Below are positions 55,080 to 64,000 of a DNA stretch of 64,000 nucleotides, in pieces. The stretch is from the NCBI GenBank assembly GCA_030549175.1, contig JAUKUA010000001.1, positions 3,596,001 through 3,660,000 of the forward strand, given 5' to 3'. The position numbers and the translations under genes are program-made. The notes under the pieces were generated by a model, which was not told the origin of the DNA, searched no databases, and saw only the letters and a list, made by a program, of their open reading frames with translations. Each line of letters begins with the position of its first letter. The stretch's first letter is position 1. The DNA is from Lasiosphaeris hirsuta (lineage: Eukaryota; Ascomycota; Sordariomycetes; Sordariales; Lasiosphaeriaceae).

Positions 55080-57185
55080 CTACCCCCTGTCGGACTGAGC
55101 CGCGTACGGATTCCCATCAGTGTAACGGGGACCTTCGTTGTACCGGTCCGCCCTAGGTGGAGCTGTCGAATACCGTCTGTCAGCCCTTTGTCTTCCATAG
55201 CCGCCATCGTCACTATCGTCACCACCGTCCCCCAGCAAAAACTGCTGCCTCTCGAGTCGTCGTTGGTGCCTCTCCTCTTTTTTCTCTTTCCACTCCTTTA
55301 TCGCATGTGACGTCTCACGAGCTTCTTTGAACTCGGAGACAGCGCCTTTGATACCGAGGGCGGCAATGCCAACCGAGGCCGCATCTTGTAGCAAAGCCTT
55401 CGACTTGAGCTTCTTGGCCTCGTCGGGGCTTAGCCGACCTTCCCTCACAGCTTTCCGACGCGCATTACGCTTCTCCATGCTCTGATAAACATTGGCGGCC
55501 GCGTGGATGGTCGCCACCGCCGCCAGACCCGTAGTGATAATTTGCTTACCTTTCATTTTTCTGCTGCGCTTCTCGTCTTCATCCGAATCACCAAGGTCCG
55601 AATCCGATTCGTGCCTCATCAGTGCTCGCTCGCTTCGTTGACCGCGGTCGCTTCCGCGGTCGTCGCGGTCGTCGTCATAGTCATCGCGACCTCGAGACCG
55701 ACGGTCGTAGTCATCGCCATGCCGGCGCGATCCGCGTGGCGAATCATAGTCATCATAATCGCGCCTACTGCGATTGCGGCGGTCATCGTCCACATCGTCA
55801 TCCGGCCCGTTGCCAATCCCGAGCTTCGCTAGCCCTCGGCGTGCCGTGTCAACAACACTGCGGCTGCGGCTCCGGTGGCGCCTGTCGGGGCTCTCGTCCG
55901 AATCTGCGCTTCGGCGTCGAGACCTGGATCGATCATCACGCTTGCCCAAAATCTTGTTCGCAGCAACTGTGCCAAGGCCGGCGGTTGCAAGAGCGGCAAT
56001 GCCAGTTGCGCCGCCGCCACCTCCCGACGACCGAGCGCGGGATCGCGACCGGGACCTACCAGTCTTGGTGTCCTCTTCGATATTCTTCTTGGAGCCGTTT
56101 AGGACACGGTTGCCGAGCAAGCCTCCGAGGACAGACTCGGCTAGGCCGACCTTGCTCCCGGCCTTGTCGGAAGATTGCGCAGCATCGATACCCGCGGCAC
56201 CGGCGGCAGCCGTAAAAATGCGCTTGGCCTTCTCGCCCTTCCAGCCACCCGGCTCCTTAGAAATCCGGAAGGCTTCCGTAGCACCAGCGATGAGCGAGGC
56301 CATGGCGGCTTTCTGAATCTTACTCGCCGGGTTTTCCTTGGAGCGCGATCGCGAGCTCGACGAGCCGGAGCGACTTCTGCCACCGTGTCGACTTCTCGTC
56401 TCGGACCTGTCGTCCTTGCTACTGCCGCCTGTCAGGGCCTTGACGGCGCCGCCAAGACCGGCGGCGGCGAGGGCGCCCTCGAGGAAGTTCTTGTGACCCT
56501 TCTTTTCCTTTGGAGTCTCGTCAGAGTCCGAGTAGTATTCAATAACCTTCCCGTCTCGCCCTCTCTGGACGGTATACACCGACTTCTTTTCCTCCTTCTC
56601 CTTGTGTTTGTTGTAAAATTCGGTGCCCTGGTAGCCAGCCAAAGCACCGGCGGCACCGAGAGCAGCCGATGTCAGAACATTCCGCTCCACGTCGGATTTG
56701 TGCTCCTTCGCTTCGCGACGATCGTAGAGCTCCTTTCCGCCGATAGCGAGGGCGGCACCGGCGAGGGCCGCAATGATCTGCTCCTGCTTGCCTAACACGC
56801 GGGCCTTCTTTTTGCGCTCTTCCTCATAGTATACACTGGATTTGCCCCGGCGATCGTAGTCGCGGTCATAGTCCTGGTCATAGGCGCGATCACGGGTGTG
56901 GTGCGACCGAGGCTGGTCATATTCGTCGTAATGGGGGGCCTCAGCGGATCGCGAACGGCGGATGTCTCTGTTGGAGTAGCCAGGAGGCGGGAAATCACGG
57001 CGGATTTCCTCTACTGAAATATCGCTGTCCTCGCGAGGGCGCGGGACCAGATCGCGCGATACGGTGAGGTAGGAGTCGCGGGTATCTACATAGCGAGGAT
57101 CCCGGTCCCGGTCGTCGCGACGCTCCTCGCGATAATAGCGCTTCGAGGAGCGCTGAGGGGCGTCATAGGGGTCGTATGACGACAT
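55080..57185 (-). CDS. DUF3824-containing, Arg/Asp-rich protein, 701 aa
   Basis: A single exon from ATG at 57185. The N-terminus (about 1-125) is highly charged: MSSYDPYDAPQRSSKRYY, then alternating Arg/Asp/Tyr with DRDRDPRYVDTRD. Gly/Ala-rich hydrophobic segments then alternate with charged RS/RD stretches: IIAALAGAALAIGGKELYDR (about 134-153), LTSAALGAAGALAGYQGTEF, FLEGALAAAGLGGAVKALTGG, and later GIAALATAGLGTVAANKILG and IITTGLAAVATIHAAANVYQ. The glycine-zipper-like segments are typical of DUF3824 proteins of ascomycetes. The RD/RS tracts (RSRSRSR and DDYDDYDS) suggest disorder or RNA-associated behaviour. The function is not established. Confidence 0.88.
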   Translation of the reverse strand: MSSYDPYDAPQRSSKRYYREERRDDRDRDPRYVDTRDSYLTVSRDLVPRPREDSDISVEEIRRDFPPPGYSNRDIRRSRSAEAPHYDEYDQPRSHHTRDRAYDQDYDRDYDRRGKSSVYYEEERKKKARVLGKQEQIIAALAGAALAIGGKELYDRREAKEHKSDVERNVLTSAALGAAGALAGYQGTEFYNKHKEKEEKKSVYTVQRGRDGKVIEYYSDSDETPKEKKGHKNFLEGALAAAGLGGAVKALTGGSSKDDRSETRSRHGGRSRSGSSSSRSRSKENPASKIQKAAMASLIAGATEAFRISKEPGGWKGEKAKRIFTAAAGAAGIDAAQSSDKAGSKVGLAESVLGGLLGNRVLNGSKKNIEEDTKTGRSRSRSRARSSGGGGGATGIAALATAGLGTVAANKILGKRDDRSRSRRRSADSDESPDRRHRSRSRSVVDTARRGLAKLGIGNGPDDDVDDDRRNRSRRDYDDYDSPRGSRRHGDDYDRRSRGRDDYDDDRDDRGSDRGQRSERALMRHESDSDLGDSDEDEKRSRKMKGKQIITTGLAAVATIHAAANVYQSMEKRNARRKAVREGRLSPDEAKKLKSKALLQDAASVGIAALGIKGAVSEFKEARETSHAIKEWKEKKEERHQRRLERQQFLLGDGGDDSDDGGYGRQRADRRYSTAPPRADRYNEGPRYTDGNPYAAQSDRG

Positions 57186-58908
57186 GACAAGATCACAACT
57201 TGATTAGTGGAAAGGCAGTCTCAAAGATGTGGTGCCGCGAAGGGGCGATGGAAAATAATAGGTGACTGCGAGTAAATGTATCTCGTAAGAGTGAGAAGCT
57301 TGGAGAGCGCTACTGTGGTGTGATGCTTGGGTATGGATGGTGTTAAGTACGATCCTATGAGTGGGGGAGGTGTGTGAGAGGCAGCGCATGGCCTTGGCCT
57401 TGGCCTTGTTTTAAGCGACGGTGGGTCAGGTAAGCGGCGGGGCAACAGCAGTGCAGCAGCGCAGAGGGCTAACAACTCTTGTTGCGTGATATTTAATACA
57501 GGTAGCCATGCCGACCAAATAGGTATGTGTATGCCCGGGTTTCACGGGGATACAGGGTATGCGGTACTGGTGCAGCACAACGGTCGAGACTCAACAACAA
57601 GACGAGAGGGCAGAGATGCACGATGAAGAAACAAACTGGGCAAGTTGGACGACTTGAACAGCCAGGCTGGCCCTGCCAGAGTTCGATTTGGGAGTTTTCG
57701 ATGGCTTACTGGACGGGCTGTTCGGTTTGGCTCTGTTTCCTGCTCCCATCCATCCTCTTCTGAGAAAAAGGACTAATTACACCAGGCGCGGCGGCCTGGC
57801 CGGCGGGTAGGGCCAATTGGCGAACTTGAGACAACCTAGGGTCTTGCTTCCACCAACCGACCAGGACCCTCATCCGACCACTGCGCCTTCTTACCTCCTC
57901 ACGCTTCCCTGCCGTGCTTCGAGGGCCGCACACCCAAAAAGTTGGTGGGCCGGGACTTCTCGCACACCGGTACCATAACCTAGGTAGTTATAACCAGGGT
58001 GATCATCTAGTGCAGGTCAGGCAACATCAAGTGTGATCTTGGGTAAAGCACGCTCGCCGCTGGGCATCGAAACGGACGAGGAAACCTGAGAAGAAAACAT
58101 GACATGAAAGCTGGTGGCCCGTTAGGCTCATCTTTATCGTGTTCGTTGGTTGGTCCTTCGTCTGAGGAGCTCAAGCCGCAAGACATTGTCCTGATGTAGA
58201 CTCGCATGCCGTCATATCACCAGAGCGGTCTCGCGCTTCATGAGGCCGCCGTATCCTCCTTGCATGTTGGGAGTAAAAGCAAAAGTCGATCTCGAGGGGT
58301 CATGGCTGCCTGCCCCACCACCAAAGACGGGACGGGGGAGAAGGCGGAGGAGGGGTGGGGTGGGGGGGCAGCAATGACGCACGCACCTCCACTCCTCACT
58401 CCTGGGGATTCACCCGACCGCCTAACTTGTGGCGCAGCCGCAGCCGCAGCCGAAGGCCCTAAACTCCAACCTGGGCCCAAGACCTCGGTGGCACGTCGCG
58501 GGGGAAGAGGCAACCACCAAGACATGCGAGAAGCAAAACCATTGGGACGAGGCTCTATTCGTGCTCCCCTTTCCTCGAACCTAACAGTGTCTGCTCGCTG
58601 ATTTCATGTACATAATGTGTGTACTGCTGGTTGACCATATTATGTATGCATATACATCTCAACTACCTGCTAATCGTTCTACTCATTGCCTCCCTCCCCT
58701 ACTACAAACACCTCATCTTGTTGGCACCTTCGTATATTACTGCCGCCTTCAGTTATTGGCCGGCATCGCCTCGGCCGGCCATGCCGCCCGAAGGAGATTC
58801 TATGCTGGCCCAATGTTAGCAACCAATGCTTCTCTCCTGCTAACCGTGTCAGCCCAGGGTAGCTTACATGTCTAAGGGTTCTGCAATAGCAGAGGGAGGG
58901 TAACCGAC
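57186..58908. other. Intergenic region, no gene supported
   Basis: This 1.72-kb stretch holds the DUF3824 promoter and the 3' flank of the bHLH gene. It contains AACCTAGGTA (57978-57987) and a GCAGCC repeat near 58435-58450. Plus-strand ORFs such as 58206-58601 are not convincing. Confidence 0.5.
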
Positions 58909-59301
58909 CTAGGATGGTAAAATTCTATGCTTATCCCCGACTTCAATGCCCCTTTGGTCGCATTCCTTGAGAAGGCGGTTTCTCTCTTCCAGTTCGCTTT
59001 TTATGTACTCAACCGTCTTTCTGAGCACCACACCTTCGGATCTCGCCTGGCCCTCAAGACCCGGGATCAGCTCTGTCAGCCTATCGAAGCCATTGCGGAT
59101 CGCCTGTCGCCGTTTTTTTTCTGTAAACAACTGTGAGAATGCTTGAAAAGGGAACATGGAGGACATGCAACAGCAAAATCCTAGCTTACCTGATGCAATA
59201 TGGTTTTGCTTTTTTTCTTCTTCGGTCAGTCGTGGTTTGTCTTCACCGTCGCCCATTGTGTCCTCGCAACTGGGCGACAATGAATTGGGTTCGGACCCCA
59301 T
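58909..59301 (-). CDS. Small basic helix-loop-helix protein (INO4-like), 107 aa
   Basis: Two exons: 59190-59301 and 58909-59120, with a 69-bp intron (gtaagc donor, acag acceptor). The junction restores the basic region HIAS/EKKRRQAIRNGFDRL, followed by the loop and helix 2 (TELIPGLEGQARSEGVVLRKTVEYI) and a short leucine-rich tail (LEERNRLLKECD). The HxxxEKKRR arrangement is that of E-box-binding bHLH proteins; the size and layout resemble small fungal INO4-type partners, which act as heterodimers. The intron has a length divisible by three and contains no stop, so unspliced RNA would encode an insert of 23 residues inside the DNA-binding region. Confidence 0.85.
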   Translation of the reverse strand: MGSEPNSLSPSCEDTMGDGEDKPRLTEEEKKQNHIASGKLGFCCCMSSMFPFQAFSQLFTEKKRRQAIRNGFDRLTELIPGLEGQARSEGVVLRKTVEYIKSELEERNRLLKECDQRGIEVGDKHRILPS

Positions 59302-61156
59302 AATTACGAAGCCAGGGGAATATAGCTATATTTGTATTCTCAAAGTAAAGTTCCAGTCTTCGGTCGTGCGCAATGAATGTGGAAATGATTTTGGGTTGGA
59401 CTCGGTTCACAGACGCGGGGCGCAAAAGACAGAAAGATGTTGAGGAGTGGCTGAAGTTAGCCCCTTGACCTTACAAATAACCCCCAGGCATGTGATTCCA
59501 ACGTGGTCCCATGTTCTCCCGCACCTCTTTCCCGGTCTTTGTAGAACCAGTGAAGCTACCTAGTTAAGCTGTGAACAATGCTGATAGCACGGGAAAAGCT
59601 GAGGAAGATCACGGCTGGACTACAATTTAGCACTTTTTCACTTCCCTTCACGCATCAGTAAGCTTCTCAAGCTTGCAAGACCAGAATGAAGGCGAAAGGG
59701 CCAAATGTCTGCAAGTTTGCGGCCAGGCCAGCCTGCTATCTCTGTAAATAAAATGGCCTTGCGCATGCTACATACCAAGGTTGTAAGTAACACCGTGCTA
59801 TACGTAGCTCGCCAACATTCCACAAACTCAACTCCAAGAGATTAGAACAGTAAACATTGGTATTGATCAGCATATATACATGACTACCAGTTTCCATTTA
59901 TTTATTTTATTGTCTATTCATACAGTTTACAAGCCACGGCAACCGCTTTTATCTTCCACGGAGAGAATGAGAATTTAGGGACAGCCCGGCGAGACGCTTT
60001 GAAAGGGCAGGGAAACAAGTCTAAACGCTGCCGAGTCCCAGCCGCCACCTCCTGAATGCAGATGCACCTCGCCCCTCCTTCCATATAACCCGTGGGCAAT
60101 GCAAAATTTGCAGTAGCAAGCGGTGTCTTTAGAGTAGAGAAGTAAAAGTGAACTTTTGTCTACCAGAAATCATTGTCAGATCCCGGCAAAAAAGAATCCT
60201 GCCAATTTCCAGTCACTGGAAGAACAGCCTCCTGGTGGCAGAAGTCGCAACCGTGCCCCCATCCTCCCTGAAGATTGCTTGTCCTAGCCAGTGAGAATGT
60301 GAATAGTGCGGGCATTGAGGCATAAATGCCCAGAGGTAAATATGGCGTGCGTCCCCGTATGAAGCTTCGCAGTCCAAGATTTTTGATGAAGCGTAGATGC
60401 CACAGGAGGCCGATAAGTTCCGAGATGGACACACAAGTCTCAAACTGGGCGTCAATGAAGCCCTTCCACCAACCGCCCCTCCGTCCCCCTCCCCCTGACC
60501 TTTGCCCCCGTCATGAACGCCTGTGAAATCGAAACTAAATTCGCATAAAGCCAGCATCGATCACGCCCTTGCTGTTATACAGCCTTGCGAATGAGCCGGC
60601 CGAGGATTGTCTGGTGCAAAAGAAGACCAAGGTCCATCTGACCCCCAATAACCTGACAGTCCAAATAGCATCGCGTAGACATCGATACCTATACCGATTC
60701 CGCTTGTCGACACTTCCTCGCCACCTGGACGCCGCCATAAGAGGCAGATGCTGCAAACCGCAGCTACGATCGATGTTAGTATGGATGAGTAGATGACACT
60801 TTCTTTTCTCTAAATCACCCTACTCCGGACCAAGACTGTCAAAGAGTCAAACGCCGCTTCCAGATGTTAAAATGCCATCAGGGGCTGGGTGTTGCCACAT
60901 GTCGAGAGAACTGCTTGCTGGTGAGAGCCCATCTGGATCAAGAGAAGCAATGCAGAACCGCAAAAGAAAAAAAAACCCCCCCAATCTCCAGTGTCGTCGA
61001 CACTTGCGAAATATCGGGACGATCTGGAGAATCTAAATGAAAGGAAGCTGTATGCTCGGTGAAACCACTGATCAAAACTGACCCGAAGAGTGCTGGATGC
61101 CGGATTTAAAGCTCTTCGGACGTTTGCGCTAAAGCGCCGAGATTCTCGTGACCTCT
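59302..61156. other. Intergenic region, no gene supported
   Basis: This 1.86-kb stretch lies between the bHLH start and the LARP 3' end. It is AT-richer than its neighbours (for example 59880-59925). No domain-bearing ORF was found on either strand. Confidence 0.5.
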
Positions 61157-64000
61157 TCAGACCGTGGTGTCACCTCGGGGACTGATGCTGCGGTCAAGAT
61201 CCAGAGCTTCCTGGAAATGCTGTTGGAAGATGGTAGGAATCGCTCTGTTTTGAGGCCACGGCTTGTTGGGGCGTTCGTCGTAGATGATGCTTTCGTAGAA
61301 CTCCACGAGACGCTTTAGTCCGTGCTTTGCGGGAGCTTGGGATTGCGCGTCGGCAATCGCAGTCTCCCGGAAAGTCAAGTACATGTCGCTGTTGAAGGCT
61401 TCACGCAGAGTCTCGGCCCAAAAATCGTAAAGCGTCTGCATATCCCGCGACATCTCCCCAGGCTGCACACCCTCACGTTGCTTGAGTACCGCATCTCGGA
61501 ATTCTGTGTAGAGTGGACCGGACGATTCGGCAGATGTCGCGGATGTCTTACTATTAGAGGATGATTCAGCGTCCCCTTCTCCGTTCAACCTGTCCCCATT
61601 GACACTATATCTCGTCACATCAGCCACCCACTCACCAAGTACAAAGGTAATTAGCAACTTACGTAGGGGCTGAGGCTGAGGCAGACGCCACCAGCGATTC
61701 GCTATCCACGCCGTCACGGCCGGCATCGTATTTCTCATCGGTGTATAGAGGCATCCGCAGTTCCTTGACCTTCTCATTCGAGAGAGCGGACATGTTTTCC
61801 AGAGTTAATGGTGACAGTGGGGGGGAGTAGTCAGGGACGATTGCCGACAACTGAGTCTCTTGGCCATAACGGTGACCATTCATGGTTCCGCCATTGGTGA
61901 CATGGTCATAGTGAAGCCCGTTTGCATAGCCTGCCTGGTACATCTGCTCGTCAGGGAATGATGCATACATGCCATTAGCTGGAGGCATGGCATACCCTTG
62001 AGGAAGAGCTGGGCCACCATAATGCATTTGTGTAGCACCCATTGGAGAAGGCAAGTGCAGATTGGCCTGGCAACTATTCCATGATCTTGGCCCATCGTTT
62101 TGAGCAGACTCAAGGCGCTCTTCCCAAGGTAGAACAAAAGCACTCCACTTGTCCTGAAGTCGCAACCTCTCAACATTGTCATCTCCAACGACAAACTCAA
62201 TGCCATGAAGGTGAGTGCAGGCGATACGCAGCAAATCGGGATTTTGACCCTTATGCAGCTCCTGCATACGCTTGAAGCCGGCAATGACACTCAGCTTGAC
62301 AAATCCCTGCGAATCTAGTTGTTGTCGGAGGTACCTATCCTTGCAAAGGTTCTCGACAGAGAGATAATACTCGATCTGCGCTTTGCTGATAGCAATCAAC
62401 GATTCATCGGCAGCACTTTGGTAGGCGGCGTAAGCAGCTGACGGCGGATATTGTTGAGCAGGCTGGAAATCATTTGCATGGGCTGGCTTGAGAGTGAACG
62501 AAGAACCGTTCCCATTCCGTGCCGATGCTTGGCCAGACCATTTGTTCCCCCTGCCTCTGGGCTGTTGACCATATGGTACCGGAAACTGCCCAGTAAATGG
62601 GGGAGGGCTCACTGCGGTTGCACTCTGTCGTGCCGGGTAGGGAGCATGGACGGCATACTGGCCACTCGGCGCATAGGACGTGGATGGGAGATGGGATCCT
62701 GCACCATTGTGACCCCCACGGGCGCGGTATCCGCCACCACGTCCCCGATCGGGGCGACCTTCGCGCACTGCATACGACTGAGTGTGGGTAGCAGGATTTA
62801 AACCATCCTTTGGGTACTCGGCACTCTTTTGGTGACCATTGTTGGGACGGTCCTGAGCATGGGATCTGGGCTGAGTGTGTCCAGCCTCGAAATTTGCCGC
62901 GCCCGCGTCGTTCCGTCCCTCTCGAGCGGTGCTGCCCCTCTTGCTTGTTGACTGATAGGCGATTAGATTTTGACAGCGAGGGGATTCAGGGGCACGACCA
63001 GTAGCCATGTGAGTGGGGATGGGACTTACTGCTGAGGCGTCCAGGCCAGATTCACGGGCCTGCTCTGCATTTGTCGCGAGTGTCTGCTTCCGCTGATCTT
63101 TAGAAGCTCCATCAAACGAGGCACGTTTTGTTGGATGTGAGGGCGAGGGCTGCGACTGGGATCCCGTGCGCAATGGGATGCTGCCCTCTCGTGGGCGAGA
63201 CACAGCAGTCTTCGGTCCTGCGGCTCCATTTACGGGATTCGGTCTATCACCTGTCGGACCGAGATTGGAAGTATTAGGAGCATTGCCATGGTTGCCGCGC
63301 ACTGAACCGACTTCACGTCCCCCTCGAGCACCACCACGAGCTTTCGCGCCCCCTCTGACCGGGAGTGGCGTGCTGAAAACCACAGTTGGTACGATGTCGA
63401 GGTTGACCCACTTCTTTTTGCTCGTTCCAGCCTCCTCTTGACCTTCCTTCTCAGCCTTCTCGGTCTCAACCTTCTCCTGCGGCTTGCGTGCGGGCTCCTC
63501 GGTGGAGGCAGCTGACTTCGGGTCCGGCCAAAATGAGGCGTCTGCTACTGGCGGCAGAGTGACTGTGCTCTTCTCATCCTTGTCATTGACACGGCTACCA
63601 CGTGGAGCACTTCTGCGCTGCGGTTGCTCAGTTCCACGCACTGACTCGGTAGGCTTACTCTGGGCCTTGTCTTCGTTGATCCCGTTGGTAAGCCCACTTT
63701 GGCCATCGCCATCCTCAGGCGACCGACGTTTCTTGAGGTCTTGACCAGCTGTAGGAGAAACTGAAACGGCTGGAGCTGGGGTAGCTCCAACCTTGGCTTT
63801 GGCTTGCTGCTGTGCCTCTCTGCGTTGCGTCCACACATTGACAGCAGGTGGGAGGGCCTCCGACAGGACAGGTTTCGGGGCTTCCTTCTCCTTCTCATCC
63901 TCTTGGGTCTGATCACTCTGCGCATCCTTCTCGTTGCTCCGGCCCTTCTTGCCTTTCCGACCTTTTCTGCCATCAGCACCATCATTGACCCGGGAGGTTC
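61157..64000 (-). CDS. La-motif RNA-binding protein (LARP/Sro9-Slf1-like), 5' end beyond the window
   Basis: The visible exons on the minus strand are 63030-64000 (open at the edge), 61663-62951 and 61157-61604. The 58-bp intron (61605-61662) joins SASAP-T to VNGDRLNGEG. The 78-bp segment 62952-63029 has a perfect GTAAGT donor, a CTAAT branch and CAG acceptor; it keeps frame if retained. About 900 residues are visible. The N-terminal part is low complexity with KGRKGKKGRSN and RGG boxes (RGGAKARGGARGG, RGRGGGYRARGG). The La motif (about 62150-62400) contains ISKAQIEYYLSVENLCKDRYL, SQGFVKLSVIAGFKRM and IEFVVGDDNVERLRL. The C-terminal region has YDFWAETLREAFNSDMYL and a KHGLKRLVEFYESI segment. 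It is likely a cytoplasmic mRNA/translation factor. Confidence 0.88.

Noticed and set aside
58206..58601. 131-codon plus-strand ORF
   Set aside because: Gly/Ala/Pro-rich with a GCAGCC repeat; no domain or neighbouring exons.

Overview
The window comes from the nuclear genome of a filamentous ascomycete (Pezizomycotina), most likely a Sordariomycete and possibly Hypocreales. The genes are interrupted by many short GT-AG introns, mostly 46-153 bp, with CTNAC-like branch sites and YAG acceptors. Gene content and order are eukaryotic: cyclin B, a mitochondrial ribosomal protein, CK2 beta, spliceosome factors and Zn2Cys6 and C2H2 regulators. Several proteins are fungal-specific. No CRISPR array, operon, virus or complete mobile element was seen. 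Exon structures were worked out by hand from reading-frame continuity, splice signals and family knowledge; no alignment was run.

Layout. 0-5 kb: a small conserved-looking ORF (+), a degenerate copy of a dispersed fungal gene family (1.5-2.1 kb) and an unrecognised 281-aa protein (+). 5-12.8 kb: cyclin B (-), divergent from mitochondrial ribosomal protein uL2m (+), then a PAP2 lipid phosphatase (+). 13.9-23.7 kb: CK2 beta (-), an omega-type glutathione transferase with a long basic N-terminal extension (-), RIC1 (-), and the THO/TREX WD40 protein TEX1/THOC3 (+) divergent from RIC1. 25.6-31.9 kb: a COL-26/BglR-like Zn2Cys6 regulator (+) convergent with a 9-exon phosphate-transporter-like MFS protein (-). 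33.3-38.1 kb: a short transposase-derived helix-turn-helix protein (-), a conserved fungal protein with a one-base frame break (+), and a second, spliced but stop-containing copy of the dispersed family (+). 38.5-41.7 kb: acetate kinase (+) convergent with a CSP-1/NRG1-like C2H2 repressor (-). 41.7-48.7 kb: seven kilobases with no gene I can support. 48.7-64 kb: PRP31 (-) and CLF1 (+) head to head, a DUF3824 protein (-), a small INO4-like bHLH protein (-), and a La-motif (LARP) protein (-) that runs off the right edge.

Themes. Two neighbouring start codons 401 bp apart serve two spliceosome proteins (PRP31, CLF1). Two candidate carbon-response regulators and acetate kinase lie within about 16 kb, though linkage is not proof of a shared circuit. 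The most unusual items are the basic-domain/GST fusion, the transposase-derived HTH-only gene, the decayed two-copy gene family, two single-base frame breaks in otherwise conserved genes (RIC1 and the 35-36 kb gene), two introns that keep frame if retained (bHLH and LARP), a GC-AG intron, and the long gene-free region upstream of the CSP-1-like gene.
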